A DNA stretch of 64,000 nucleotides, taken from positions 28,705,674 through 28,769,673 of the forward strand of contig OX463808.1 of NCBI GenBank assembly GCA_949825045.1. The letters run 5' to 3'. Below, in pieces: positions 1 through 10,606 of this stretch. A program made the position numbers and the translations under genes. Origin of the DNA: Argyresthia goedartella (Eukaryota; Arthropoda; Insecta; Lepidoptera; Argyresthiidae). How positions within the stretch are numbered: position 1 is the stretch's first letter; each line of letters starts with the position of its first letter. The notes under the pieces were generated by a model. The model was not told the DNA's origin and did no database searches. It saw nothing but the letters and a program-made list of their open reading frames with translations.

Positions 1-561
1 TTATATCCCACAGTAACAAGTGAGCTAAACGGCACATAATTGAAAAAAAAAACAAACAAAAAACGTAAACACCACAAACAAATAATAGACAAAGTTAAAA
101 AAAAACAAGCCCTATTTCTTTCTTCCCGGTCGTGATGCTAATGTCGTCAAAATACACGAAAAAAAGGCTTCGAAATCTGTCTGTCTGACAGTCAAGTCCC
201 CACGTATTACACGACATTATAAACGAATATACCTCAATATATCTCATGATGAATGATGTACCGTATATTATATTATATACATCTCATGAACCTTAACCAC
301 CACTGATAACTCACAGTAAAGCAATTATACACAATTTCGTTTACATGTATGATATCATAATTCCAGTCTCTTTGCTTAAGAAATCAAATTACTGAACCGA
401 TTTCTAAATTTAAAAAAATGGGACCAAACTAGATTGTCAACCTTTCAATTTATAAAATATTTTTTGAAATTCGGTTCCTAAATAGAACTAGTTATGAGGT
501 AACGAACAATAAAAAAACTACCGAATTTAGAACCTCCTCCTTTTTTAAAGTCGTTTAACGA
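1..561. other. AT-rich DNA without recognised gene
   Basis: I see no coding potential, RNA gene or clear repeat boundary here. The stretch is AT-rich with short A runs. It precedes the first copy of repeat family R. Confidence 0.5.
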
Positions 562-830
562 ATGCACCTGGTTATGTACATTAGTATAAAAGTAGCCGAA
601 CCACTAACTTTGCACATACCGAAAACCCCATATCTCCGCTATTTTGTAAAAATTCCAAACACTGAATCGACAAAAAGTATTTATATAATTATCGAACCTG
701 CTCACAAAATATCACGAGAATCGGTTGCGAAATGTGACCTGTAGAGGAGATCAGCCAGAAATCCGGACAAACAAAAGAAATTTTGCCCAATCTGAAACGG
801 AGAGGCTTCGTTCGCTTCACTCGCCGGCCA
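562..830 (+). repeat. Repeat family R, copy 1 (partial)
   Basis: This dispersed repeat has a recognisable core (tatcgaacctgctcacaaa, then cgagaatcggttg, then cggagaggcttcgttcgct). The same ordered blocks recur at 1420-1700, 47440-48060 and, reversed, 49790-50030, with a separate 5' block also seen at 60290-60400. No protein is encoded. The family looks non-autonomous; its class is not determined. Confidence 0.6.
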
Positions 831-1099
831 ATAAGATACCTAGACAGACACTTTAGCTATTTCAGTTTTGGTCCTGCGAAACATCCCAAAAACAAAAACT
901 GACATGTGTTCGTTTCCACTCCACATTGTACTCAAGAGACACTGAAGTGTTTATACGCTAATAATTGAGAACAGTCAGAAAATTAAATTCGGTCCCTCGC
1001 CCCCCAGATTTTTACGAATATCTTCTCGATTGAGAGCGCTCTCGAGTGCTTTCACCCGAGTGACTTAAAGGGTGTTTTTTTTTGGGGCTAAGTCGGTTC

Positions 1100-1700
1100 A
1101 TGCGTTGTTTATGTTACTGTTAAAACTTTTCTGGCATAGCTATTACTTTTTATTAGTAGCTATGTGAGCTGTAGACCTCGCGAGTATGTTGGTGGAAAAC
1201 TGAACTTCTAAATACAAACCTTTGAATCAGGTACTTACATTCAAAGGGAGGGATTACGTACAAGGAGTATGAAAGTAGCCGTACCAATAACGTTGTAAAT
1301 TACATTTTGCGATTTTATTTTACTAATTAGACAAAATTTTGACTAATTAGTCAAAATTTTGTATCTAAAATCGCAAAATATAATTTACAAAGTAAATACT
1401 CATACTATATCCTATATCAATTCCACGGTCTGACAGCCGTTTGGGATTAAGCTGTTTTTTTTTACATTTTCAACCCCATATCGCCGCCATTTTGAAAAAA
1501 TCCAAACACTGACTCGACAAAAGTATCTATATAACTATCGAACCTGCTCACAAAAATTTACGAGAAACTGTTGAGAAATGTAACCTGTAGAGGAGGAGAG
1601 CCGCCAGAAATCCGGATTGAAATCCAGTCATACGAAAGCATCTTTGCCCAAGCTGGAACGGAGACGCTTCGTCGCTCAGTCACTAAAGCTTTTTTCTCTA
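1100..1700 (+). repeat. Repeat family R, copy 2, with internal foldback
   Basis: This copy is longer than the one at 562-830. It carries the upstream block ending in gctgtagacctcgcgagt (1155-1187; reversed copies near 50330 and 60380) and the downstream core from about 1420. Inside it, 25-base arms at 1293-1317 and 1366-1390 are inverted repeats with one mismatch. Between them are two tandem 20-base units (1322-1341 and 1342-1361) differing at one base. Confidence 0.6.
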
Positions 1701-1723
1701 AAGTGTGACTTGGTGTGAGAGAT

Positions 1724-2058
1724 TCAGTTCAGTTCAGTTCTTTATTGCCATAAATTACACGTTTATAAAGATCTTATGATAAAAACAATAATGATTCAGT
1801 GTAATTTTACTCATAAGAGTGTAGCAACTTATTATACAAGGATTTAAATACTAACAAGGCAATTATAATATAATTTACACAGTCACAAAGTCATAAAAGA
1901 ATAAAAACTACACACGATTATTTGAATTTTAATATCCTAAATAATGTCATTTTGTGGTATTCTTTTTCGTTATCTTATTATTAATTAATTATAATTATAA
2001 TATTCATATAAGTCATATGGACACATTTCTAATAGATATTTATTAAGTTTATTAAAAA
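1724..2058 (-). mobile_element. Non-LTR element NL1, 3' segment
   Basis: This is the 3' end of NL1, read on the minus strand. It opens (near 2058) with the last codons of the reverse transcriptase ORF, ending in a Tyr/Asn-rich tail (...DLYEYYNYN, stop). A 3' UTR follows, then a short tandem tail: the plus strand reads attcagttcagttcagttc at about 1724-1740, a (GAACT)n tail on the element strand. NL2 (2059-3360) separates it from the rest of the ORF. Removing NL2 gives an in-frame ...SGISFF-NKLNKYLL join, so the assignment is firm. Confidence 0.75.
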
Positions 2059-3360
2059 TGAAATGAAATGAAATGAAATGTTTTATTTGCCTGAAATGTG
2101 GTACAGTAAGGTGGTAATCGTAATGTATAGCTCATACACATTTCACCTGTCCAGGTATGCAAAATTTGTTTACTTAAATCTAAAAGATGTCATAATTCCA
2201 TTACACATTATTATTATTATACATTATTATTATTATTTCCGCAATGCTATATGTCTTGTACTATATTAATTGTTTTAAGATTACAGTACTCCTCTACACT
2301 ATAAAAACATTCTTTTATCAGCCACCTTTGTAGTGTAGCCTTAAATTGAGTCAATGACAAAATCTTAATTGATTGTGGGATGTTATTGTATATTTTTATT
2401 AGCATTCTGTAACAGCTTCTCTTACAAAATTCTGTTCTGCATGACGGGTTCACAATTTTATCCGGGTATCTTGTGTTGAAAGAGACTAAATCCCTGTTTT
2501 TTATAAAAATATTTGGCTGACTATAAGCAAAACACGCCATTTCGAATATGTAGAGACTTGGTAACGATAAGATGTTTAATTTTTTAAATAGAGGCTTGCA
2601 TGAATCTAGCGGATGTGCATGGCAGATTGCTCTGATGCATCTCTTTTGCAAAATAAAAACTTTGTTAATCTCTCTAGCGTTCCCCCATAGAATAAGGCCA
2701 TACCTTAACACAGACGCAACATATCCGTGGTATGCCATCAAAGCTGTGTGCATGTCAGAGGTTCGCTGTAATCTGTGCAGAGCGTATACCTGTTTGTTCA
2801 GCGTATTACACACTTTCTCAATGTGTTGCAGCCATGAGCAATGCTCATCTATGACTATACCTAGGAAAGTGGTGTATGGGGTACGATCTATTGATATGTT
2901 ATTACATTTTACATTGATATTTTGTAGAGCCATTTTATTATTTCTAAATTGAATATATTTGGTTTTTTTTTCATTGACCAATAGATTATTGGCCTCGAGC
3001 CACCCAGCGATTTTGCATATACTAGCATTTACCTCTGATTCAAATTTGCTGTCGTCGGTGCATTTAATAATCATTGAAATATCGTCTGCAAATAATACAC
3101 ATTTGTTATTAGTAACATCTGGCAGGTCATTTATGTATAATATGAAGAGTAGCGGCGATAGGACGCTACCTTGGGGAACGCCGTAGGTATTTATCTCAGG
3201 AGGAGACCTATGTATTTGTATTTCTTTATCGCGTGATAGTGTGGATAATTCTACCATTTGTTGGCGGTCAGAGAGATAGCTACTCAGCCATTCCCATGCT
3301 AGGCCTCTGATACCCAGCCGTTCACATTTGTCTAATAACAAAGTATGTGGGACATAGTAG
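2059..3360 (-). mobile_element. Non-LTR element NL2, 5'-truncated, inserted in NL1
   Basis: This is a 1.3-kb truncated Jockey-type copy. On the minus strand it begins inside the reverse transcriptase and runs through a 3' UTR to a (CATTT)n tail (plus strand aaatgaaatgaaatgaaatg at 2057-2080). It is flanked by A5 at 2054-2058 and A5-6 at 3361-3366, a likely target duplication in an A/T run. 5' truncation and a short tandem tail are typical of target-primed reverse transcription. Confidence 0.8.
2247..3358 (-). pseudogene. NL2 reverse transcriptase, C-terminal part
   Basis: This encodes the second half of a non-LTR reverse transcriptase that would copy element RNA at the target site. The reading frame is open from the truncation point (about 3358) to the stop at 2247, roughly 370 residues. 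Visible motifs are GVPQGSVLSPLLFILYIND (fingers/palm), the catalytic FADD, a KYLGI-type block here reading TTFLGIVID, and the thumb/C-terminal region with YGLILWG. The N-terminal RT motifs and the endonuclease are missing. No internal stop or frameshift is seen, so the insertion is fairly young although the protein cannot be complete. Confidence 0.85.
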
Positions 3361-4176
3361 AAAAAAGGAGATTCCAGATAAAGCTTTGATATCTTCAGGC
3401 AGCTTATTGTAAATTTTTATTGCGGTCACCTTTGTGCTACGTGTGTGCGACACTGTTCTGCTGAACGGAATTTCTAAATTCAGTTTGTGTTTATTATTCA
3501 GCCTTTCACTTACACCAGGCGGCCTCTGGGGAAACTTTTTAGGATAGCGCCTGACCAACTTGCATAACTCTGTTATGTAGAGTGCTGTAATGGTATGAAT
3601 CTTAAGTTTTTTAAAAGAACAGCGGCATGAATCCATACTGGACTTAAGATCGTCAAGAATACGGATTGCCCTTTTTTGTAATGTGAAGATCTTTTTAATT
3701 TCAATACAACCCCCCCAGACCGCTAAACCATATATTATCCTAGACCGGAAGAACGCAAATTAAGCCTGTAGAGCAGCTGTTTTTGTCGATATCCTCCTAA
3801 AAGACCGCAATGCGTAGCAGAAACTACTGAGTCTACCTTCAAGAACTTCAACGTGTCGTTTCCAATTTAAGTTACAGTCTGTATGGATTCCTAAGAATTT
3901 GGCATATGGAACCGATTCTATTTTTTTGCCGTTTACTTGAATGTCAAGGTGTGGCAAATGGGTGTTGTAGTTTTTAAAATACATGAGTTTCGTTTTGCTA
4001 ACATTTGTAATCAGATTTAAAGAATTAAACCAATTTACAACAACGCCGATCGTTGTATTAATTTCTTTGGCTAAATCTTCACACTCGCTACGTTCAAATT
4101 TAAAAAACACAGAGACGTCGTCCGCAAAAATTACAATTTTATTGTTTACTAAAAGCGGAAGGTGATTGATATATAT
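3361..4176 (-). pseudogene. NL1 reverse transcriptase, middle segment
   Basis: This minus-strand segment continues the NL1 reverse transcriptase after the LTR-element insertion point. It starts at YINHLP and includes the catalytic FADD (in VIFADDVSVFF), KFLGIHTD, then YGLAVWGG and the C-terminal region down to PEDIKALSGISFF. One in-frame TAA at 3760-3762 interrupts an otherwise open frame at a spot where relatives usually have an aromatic residue. Upstream it joins 12010-12766 precisely once the LTR element and one ATAT copy are removed; downstream it joins 1724-2058 after removal of NL2. Confidence 0.8.
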
Positions 4177-5579
4177 TGTGACGTCCCTACTTGGAGAGGA
4201 ATAAAAAGATTCCAAATAGGTAGCCAACAAGAAATTTTATTTAACGTGGGTTCTCCAAATGTAGTCTGACCCTGGTTACGCAGCAACGAATCTTCCCTGC
4301 GGGTTTTGCCGTAGTCGGAGTGCCGCTGACGTCGGAGAAGTAACGGTCCGAATGCAGCCGGAGCAGGGAAGCAGGTTAGCCCGAAGCGGTGTCAGGAACC
4401 GGGAAACCGTAGGGTAGCGAGGAAAAGCGGTGATCCCGAAGAGGTGCCAGGAACCGGGAAACCGTAGGGTAGCGAGGAAAAGCGGTGATCCCGAAGAGGT
4501 GCCAGGAACCCCGAACTGGAATTCGAAACCGTTCCTCCTTTAACATCTGTTACTGCACTCCGTCCGAATGCTCCACCCGCCAAGAAAAGAATAGTGTTGT
4601 CGTGGTGGTAACAATCAGAACGGAGTTACATATACAAAGGAAAATACAGTGCTAGGAATAAAAACAAGCAAGCATTCATATTTGTTATCGGCAGACCCCA
4701 CTTGGGACATTTTACAAATAATCGGACATTCTACAAAATGTCCAAATGTGCAATCTGCCGGTAACATTAATTATTTCTATATATGAAAAAAAGGATATTT
4801 ATTTGTTTATCGGCAGACCTCACTTGGGACATTATGCAAACAATCCGGACATTTTATGAAATGCCCAAATATGAAATCTGCCGGTAACAATCAACAATTT
4901 CCACACAAAAAGGTAGCTAGTATAATTTAGTAAGCTGAACATATTTTCCAGACATTCTATAAGAAGCCAAGACACACTAACGCGTGTCTAAAAGCGGGTA
5001 GCAATTTGCGTTACAATGCGATGTGAATATCGCGAAATAATAATTAGCGAGTCTAAAAGGAATAAAACGCAACAAGCAATAAATGAAATGAGATGATTCT
5101 GGACACAAATGAGTAAGCCCGAAAGTACCTAACGGTAAGATGATTTTAAAACAGTATCTTTCACCACTCACCTCAATCGGGGTTAATATGAAGCACAGAC
5201 AAAACTAAAACGTAACTACTAGTAGTACGTTATGATTAAACGTAAGTAATTACTGTTTAGAGTCGTTCGTCGGCGTACGGTAAAAAGGGACCGTTACAGA
5301 GCGCCAGTAGGACGGACGTGCGTATAGTGCTGAGTGAGTTTTCGGAATGACGCCGGCGCCGCAAAGTCAAGTTGCGGTCACGGCTAGTTAGTTTAAAACG
5401 GGCCAATCATAGCAGAGCGAGTGAGTTGTCAACAGTGGAATGTTGCTAGTACAGCGCGTGAAAATTAATACTGTGATTACTAGCCTCATTTGGTAGTTTT
5501 ATTAAGAGAATTACTACTTAAATTTAAAATAAGACCAGTTAATGATAGAGTGAAGACAACGGTAACTTACAACGTTACA
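4177..5579 (-). repeat. 3' LTR
   Basis: This 1403-bp long terminal repeat matches 10607-12009 at a constant offset of 6430. In element orientation it starts TGTAACGTTG and ends GGGACGTCACA. An AATAAA (plus-strand tttatt at about 4237-4242) lies about 60 bases before the LTR end, suitable as the polyadenylation signal. It contains two perfect 55-bp tandem units (4394-4448, 4449-4503) and two related hairpin-like units of about 80 bp beginning tatcggcagacc (about 4687 and 4808). Confidence 0.95.
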
Positions 5580-5600
5580 ATACCCCCTCGCCCAGTAAAG
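5580..5600 (-). promoter_or_regulatory. Polypurine tract of the LTR element
   Basis: Immediately before the 3' LTR the element strand reads GGGCGAGGGGGTAT. This purine-rich run is in the right place to prime plus-strand DNA synthesis after RNase H cleavage. Confidence 0.7.
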
Positions 5601-5635
5601 GGTTTTCATACGTAATGAAAATCCAAAACCTAATT

Positions 5636-8600
5636 CTAAATATTCTTAACTAGTTTTAGATCCTTAACATGCCAGGTGCCTAAGTCCTTTCCCGTCATAT
5701 CCTCTAAAATGTATACCAAGGGTGATTTCTTAGCGGAGACGCGACATTTGGTATATTTGGGCGCTAACTTTTTACTAAAGTACTTGTCTTTATCACTCAA
5801 GACATAAGCACGTTTTAGGACAATGTCGCCTACGCTGAATTCTGCCTCTTTCCGCCTAAGATTATAGTGCGCCGTATTTTTTTTATGTGCGTGCCAAAGA
5901 GATGCCTGTACCTTATCAAAATATTTTGACTGGTGACCCAGATTTTCAGCGTAAATGTCGCGTGGCAGAAATAGTAGTTCCTCACCCAGATCGTTATCTG
6001 TATAATGAGAACCACAAGTAACCGTTTCTCGTCCGTACACGAGGAACGATGGAGTGTAGCCAGTTGCTTCATTGACGGAGTTGTTAATGGCATACTGTAT
6101 TTTGGGAATATTAGTGTCCCAGGTTCTGTGGTCATTGTCCACGTAGGTGGAAATACATGTAACTATTGTTTTGTTATAGCGCTCGACAGTGTTTACTTGC
6201 GGAGTATATCTCGGAGAGAAGAATACGTTAGGTATCTTGTATTTCTTAAAGAGGGTATTTGTTACCGAGCTAATAAACTGGGTACCATTGTCAAGGAATA
6301 TTGTCTGTGGGATTCCGTGGACCAGAAACACAGAGTCCTCCAGAGCCTTGACGACAGCTTCCGAAGTAGCGCGTCGCATGGGAAAAATAAGGCAATATTT
6401 TGAGAAGCAACATGTTACGACCAAAATATAACTATTCTGCTTTCGACTGACCGGGAGTGGACCTATGAAATCAATGGATATCATTTGAAACGGCCGTGAG
6501 CATTGTTTAGGTCGACCCATCGTACCCAGCGTCGGATGGTTTTGTGGTTTGTAAGTGAGACATTTTGAACAAGAACCAACAAAACGTACGACGTCTTGGT
6601 GCATGCCCGGCCAGTAGTATCGAAGAAGTAAGCGTCGATAGGTCTTGAAAATACCCAAGTGAGCAGCAGTAGGGTCAGCATGATTCTCCTCTATGACGCT
6701 GTCACGCAATTCTTTCGGCACCACTTCCTTCCAGGAAAACTCCGAAATCATTTCGCACTTATTTTTGGAGTGGCGATAGAGAGCACCACCTTCGATCAAG
6801 TAGTTAGGAAAGAGGTTCGGCTTTTCTAAACAACCGTTATAAATGTTTTTGTACCATGTGTCAGTAGTAGTCAAATTAGAGTTGACCGTACTGATAGAAG
6901 CACATGGGAAAGCACGAGATAGTGCATCTGGAATGACATTATCGACCCCACGACGATGTTTAAGTTCGAAATTAAAGGCAGACAACCTCACACACCAGCG
7001 TGCTAGTCTTCCGGTAGGGTTGTCCAGTGACAAGAACCATTTGAGCGCGGAGTGGTCGGTGTAAACGGTAAAGGTTTTTCCGTTTTCCAAGTAACACCGC
7101 CAGTGTTCTAGAGCGGTTAAAACTGCTAGCGTCTCCCTCTCGGTTATACTGTAGTTCTTCTCAGATCCCGACAACGCCCTACTCATGTATGCAATCGGAT
7201 GTTCTTTACCATCAATCGTTTGTGTGAGCATGGCACCAATCCCAAAATTGCTCGCATCAGTGTGTACTTCGAACGGTAAATCGTAATTGGGACAAGAGAG
7301 AACCGGGGCTGATACAAGACACTCTTTTAGCTTATTAAAAGCATCATCAGCTTCAGTTGTCCACTGAAACTTGGGTGCGTTCTTCTTACTTGAAGTCAGC
7401 TGGTTGAGTGGTCCGGCAATAGTGCTAAAGTTGGGGACGAAACGGCGGTACCACGTGGCTGTTCCAAGGAAGCGTTTAAGATCTTTTTTTTTTGTGGGTG
7501 TTGGGAAATTAAGGATAGCCTCGACTTTTTCAGGATCAGTGCGAAGGCCATGCGCATCCACAACATAACCCAAGTACTTCAACTCATTTCTGAAGAACTT
7601 GCATTTTTCAAGGTTGATGGATAAGTTCGCTTGTTTTAATTTATGCAGCACGCCTAGTAGTAAGGACACGTGTTCCTCAAAGCTGCTGCTGATGATAATA
7701 ATATCATCTAAATATGCGAACGCCTTTAGATCAAAATTCCCGAACAGAAGATCGACAAGCCTTTGTTGAGTGGCAGGGGCATTGGTGAGACCGAAAGCAG
7801 TGGTCTTAAAACGGAGAGTTCCTCTGCCTGGAACATAGAATGCAGTTTTGTCTTGATCTTCTGGAGCTATTGGAATTTGCCAGAACGCTTTCGACAAATC
7901 TACGCTAGATAAGAATTTTGCATCGCGTAGGTTGTCTAATATTTCAGTTATATAGGGTAGGTTATATGCGTCCTTTTTTGTGACCGAATTCAGTTTACGG
8001 CTGTCGAGGCAAAAGCGAGGTTGTCCATTCTTTTTATAGACAATGAGGACAGGGGACGACCAAGCGCTCTCGCAAGGTTCAACTACATCTAACGCTAGCA
8101 TTTCGTCGACTTGCTCTACCAAAATTCGCTGCTTCTCAGGTGACATTCGATAGTAACGTTGTCTTATAGGTTGAGAGTCACCAGTATCGATATGGTGAGT
8201 TATAAGACTAGTTCTACCAAGGCCCATACTGTCAGTGGAGATTTCCTGGAATTGACTGACAATTGAATCGGCTGTGGACTTTTGTGAATCAGAGAGATTA
8301 TCGTAAGACTGTATAAAAGTCTCATTTTTGTCGATACTTATTTCTGCCAAAGAAGAGTTGGACAAGGTGATGCTACCTAAGTATTTGGGACAAATATTGA
8401 AAATCCGCCAAAAGTCAATGCCTAGGATAAGTGGGCTGTCCACATTTGGTAACACGTAACCCTTAATAATGTGGAATTGTTCTTCAAAGTGAATGGGAAG
8501 ATTGATGTAGCCAATACTTTGAAGGGACTGGCCTCCAGCAGCAGTCACGGAGATACAATCATCGGTAAATACTTTTAGACCATGGTCCGACAATAATTTA

Positions 8601-8854
8601 TGAGAATCATTGCCGAGAATAGTGACAGCAGATCCAGAATCGAGTAGACCAGAAGCAGGGATGTCCCCGATTCTAACGGAAATATAGGGTCTACTGTCCT
8701 TTGTTGGTTTACTATCCAGAATTGAGGCGACTCTGAAACTAGAGAAGAAGTTTCTAAGGGTTTGTAGCCATTTTTCAAAATCTACTCTATCGAAATGACC
8801 CTTAGAACCGTCCCAATTCTGGCTAATTAGTTTTTTTGAACGGTAGGAGTACAT
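5636..8854 (-). CDS. pol: Gypsy-type Pol polyprotein (PR-RT-RNase H-IN)
   Basis: This 1072-residue open frame carries all replication enzymes in Gypsy order. Aspartic protease: LLDSGSAV with the active DSG at 72-74. Reverse transcriptase: SVDLSKAFWQIP (Asp319) and YLDD at 381-384. RNase H: HTDAS (Asp533), TERE (about 572-575), YTDHS (Asp600). Integrase: zinc finger with His725, His732, Cys762, Cys765 and catalytic Asp795, Asp855, Glu891, giving 35 residues between the last two. The C-terminus resembles a GPY/F-like module; no chromodomain is seen. The frame is -1 relative to gag and overlaps its 3' end by 28 bases, so expression by frameshift at 8830-8836 is likely; the ATG at 8854 need not be used. 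No stop or frameshift breaks it. Confidence 0.95.
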   Translation of the reverse strand: MYSYRSKKLISQNWDGSKGHFDRVDFEKWLQTLRNFFSSFRVASILDSKPTKDSRPYISVRIGDIPASGLLDSGSAVTILGNDSHKLLSDHGLKVFTDDCISVTAAGGQSLQSIGYINLPIHFEEQFHIIKGYVLPNVDSPLILGIDFWRIFNICPKYLGSITLSNSSLAEISIDKNETFIQSYDNLSDSQKSTADSIVSQFQEISTDSMGLGRTSLITHHIDTGDSQPIRQRYYRMSPEKQRILVEQVDEMLALDVVEPCESAWSSPVLIVYKKNGQPRFCLDSRKLNSVTKKDAYNLPYITEILDNLRDAKFLSSVDLSKAFWQIPIAPEDQDKTAFYVPGRGTLRFKTTAFGLTNAPATQQRLVDLLFGNFDLKAFAYLDDIIIISSSFEEHVSLLLGVLHKLKQANLSINLEKCKFFRNELKYLGYVVDAHGLRTDPEKVEAILNFPTPTKKKDLKRFLGTATWYRRFVPNFSTIAGPLNQLTSSKKNAPKFQWTTEADDAFNKLKECLVSAPVLSCPNYDLPFEVHTDASNFGIGAMLTQTIDGKEHPIAYMSRALSGSEKNYSITERETLAVLTALEHWRCYLENGKTFTVYTDHSALKWFLSLDNPTGRLARWCVRLSAFNFELKHRRGVDNVIPDALSRAFPCASISTVNSNLTTTDTWYKNIYNGCLEKPNLFPNYLIEGGALYRHSKNKCEMISEFSWKEVVPKELRDSVIEENHADPTAAHLGIFKTYRRLLLRYYWPGMHQDVVRFVGSCSKCLTYKPQNHPTLGTMGRPKQCSRPFQMISIDFIGPLPVSRKQNSYILVVTCCFSKYCLIFPMRRATSEAVVKALEDSVFLVHGIPQTIFLDNGTQFISSVTNTLFKKYKIPNVFFSPRYTPQVNTVERYNKTIVTCISTYVDNDHRTWDTNIPKIQYAINNSVNEATGYTPSFLVYGRETVTCGSHYTDNDLGEELLFLPRDIYAENLGHQSKYFDKVQASLWHAHKKNTAHYNLRRKEAEFSVGDIVLKRAYVLSDKDKYFSKKLAPKYTKCRVSAKKSPLVYILEDMTGKDLGTWHVKDLKLVKNI

Positions 8855-10101
8855 TTAGGGCATTCAGGTTTCTTTACACCTTTATTACCGCACCCAAAAC
8901 AGACGATGACGTCACGACTAACCTTACACTGACGAAGATCGTGAGTGTTAGAGCGGCATCTTAGACAAAAGTTATTTGACTTTACAGTTGTTGCAGGAGC
9001 GATCGCAGAGACATGGTTGTCAGATTTCGTCTTACATGGCTTGTAAGCAAATTCGGGTGCTAGTGTGTGTGTGGTAATCGTTGGTGGCTCGCGAAAGTGT
9101 GACATACGGGTTTGTATATTTTCGTAATTTTTGCACAACGTTCTCAATACCCCAATATCCACAATCTGAGTTGCCGAGGCCAACGTACTCGCATAACATG
9201 GCCGGATATTGTGCAATAGTATCTCTAATTTGTCCTCTTCGGATAATTGTTTCGATAAGCGCGAAAACATTCCTGCCATTATGGAAAGATAAATGGTTAT
9301 CGTTTCTGATTCGCCCTGAGTGCGAGCCCTAATTTCAGAAAGTAGACGATAATCATAGTCAGTTTGGCTGAAATCCTCTAACAACAGAGATTTGAGATCC
9401 GACCAGTTGTTAACGCTATCTCTTATACTTCGGAACCAGTGCAATGCTTGATCGGTGAAAATTTCCGTTGCATAGGACAGAAGTTTGGAGTCCGAAATAT
9501 TTCTGGCCTGACACAGTTCCGAAACCCTTTCGATAAAAGCCCGAACACATGATTTCCCGTCGTACTTCAATTTACTAAGTTCGGAAGTATTGCTACGCTC
9601 GCAAGTTACAGAAATCACGCTCGCGCCACTAACAGATGGCGTTGATTCCCTACACGCAGTATTAGACGAGGAAGATATTGAAAGGGGATCCTTTGCTTGT
9701 GATAAGAGAGCTAGGATCTTCGAATAATATTTTCGGTAAATCTCCGACAGTTGATCATGGCCCGTTTCGAACTTTTCATCCGTAGGTACCCGACTTAATC
9801 TGTGATAGACATGGTGCATCAGATTTTGTGTCCTAAGAAGAGAGGATCTATCTGGTGCAGGTCCGTCAAGAGTAGATTGCACTTTGTCCAAGATTTTGAC
9901 GACTGCAAGTAAGTCGTCCTTAGGTTCAAGGTGAGATAACAGAACGTCCTCTGACGGGTATTCTGTCACAAGTTTAGTTATTTGTTTACGTAAAATTTCT
10001 ACGGTAGTGCCTGGGTTTTCACCTCTGATGGCAACTTCGTACTCCAGTTCTGCTTTGTTTAGAGAGGGAAACTTAATTTGAAAAGACATGATGCAGCTCA
10101 A
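8827..10101 (-). CDS. gag: Gypsy-type Gag structural protein
   Basis: This 424-residue protein would form the virus-like particle and bind element RNA. The middle (about 175-330) resembles a retrotransposon Gag capsid region (ALHWFRSIRDSVNNWSDL). The C-terminus has two zinc-knuckle motifs. Residues 379-392 are a normal CX2CX4HX4C. Residues 401-414 keep the three cysteines but have Val where His is expected. The start ATG at 10101 follows a roughly 500-base leader. The stop TAA at 8827-8829 sits directly behind the slippery heptamer. The frame is intact. Confidence 0.9.
   Translation of the reverse strand: MSCIMSFQIKFPSLNKAELEYEVAIRGENPGTTVEILRKQITKLVTEYPSEDVLLSHLEPKDDLLAVVKILDKVQSTLDGPAPDRSSLLRTQNLMHHVYHRLSRVPTDEKFETGHDQLSEIYRKYYSKILALLSQAKDPLSISSSSNTACRESTPSVSGASVISVTCERSNTSELSKLKYDGKSCVRAFIERVSELCQARNISDSKLLSYATEIFTDQALHWFRSIRDSVNNWSDLKSLLLEDFSQTDYDYRLLSEIRARTQGESETITIYLSIMAGMFSRLSKQLSEEDKLEILLHNIRPCYASTLASATQIVDIGVLRTLCKNYENIQTRMSHFREPPTITTHTLAPEFAYKPCKTKSDNHVSAIAPATTVKSNNFCLRCRSNTHDLRQCKVSRDVIVCFGCGNKGVKKPECPKCTPTVQKN
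8830..8836 (-). promoter_or_regulatory. -1 ribosomal frameshift site A AAA AAC
   Basis: On the element strand the last gag codons read CAA AAA AAC TAA. The heptamer A AAA AAC fits the X XXY YYZ rule for -1 slippage in the gag frame, and the pol frame is exactly -1. The stop codon is immediately downstream. I did not resolve a downstream pseudoknot. Confidence 0.75.
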
Positions 10102-10590
10102 ATAATAAATACCAAAGAGATGAGTAGTGAAAGTGTACTGATTCCTTTAGTCGCCTCTTACGACATGCACAGGAGGAAATGCAACTGCCGTATTCTTTTT
10201 TTTGATTTCCCGGGACAGCACAGGAAGAGAAATCAAGGAATTGAAAATGACGCTACTAATTAGTCTCCGTTCTGTTACAAAATGATTTATGTACGTTAGG
10301 TTTTGACGGTATGAATGAAGTGAATGACGATGTAGAAAAAAATATATATGTTAAAACTGCAAATAAAAATATTGCAACTAGTGGGTAGGTGGTTAATTTT
10401 TTTTATAAGAGGACGAGAAATTAAAACCAACGTAGGAATTTGAAAAAAACACTACAATTTAAAAGTTTGAATAATAACCACGTACACAGAAGTTGCTAAG
10501 CAAAACCAAAATTACAACACAGGTAAACGTTTACAAAAACACGCACACACAAACAACTAACTACTTACAGCGTAAGCAAGGCCAGACTAA
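10102..10590 (-). other. LTR element 5' leader
   Basis: This is untranslated sequence between the primer-binding site and the gag start codon. It presumably holds the packaging signal. No long ORF on the element strand. Confidence 0.7.
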
Positions 10591-10606
10591 CCACGTTGGG
10601 CGCCAC
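10591..10606 (-). promoter_or_regulatory. Primer-binding site
   Basis: Directly after the 5' LTR the element strand reads GTGGCGCCCAACGTGG. TGGCGCC at this spot is typical of a tRNA 3'-end complement (TGG pairs with CCA). I cannot name the tRNA. Intron 2 of the Sox gene holds two degraded sequences with nearly the same motif. Confidence 0.75.

Noticed and set aside
2572..3186. Plus-strand frames of 126 and 75 residues
   Set aside because: Antisense to the NL2 reverse transcriptase.
4392..4583. 63-residue open frame in each LTR, and a 64-residue one at 4977-5171
   Set aside because: Both lie wholly in LTR DNA, the first across the 55-bp tandem repeat. Nothing suggests translation.
5580..5640. 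Possible env gene after pol
   Set aside because: Only about 55 bases separate the pol stop from the 3' LTR, and there is no spliced-ORF candidate in the element.
6005..6431. Plus-strand frames of 132 and 80 residues
   Set aside because: Antisense to the integrase part of pol.
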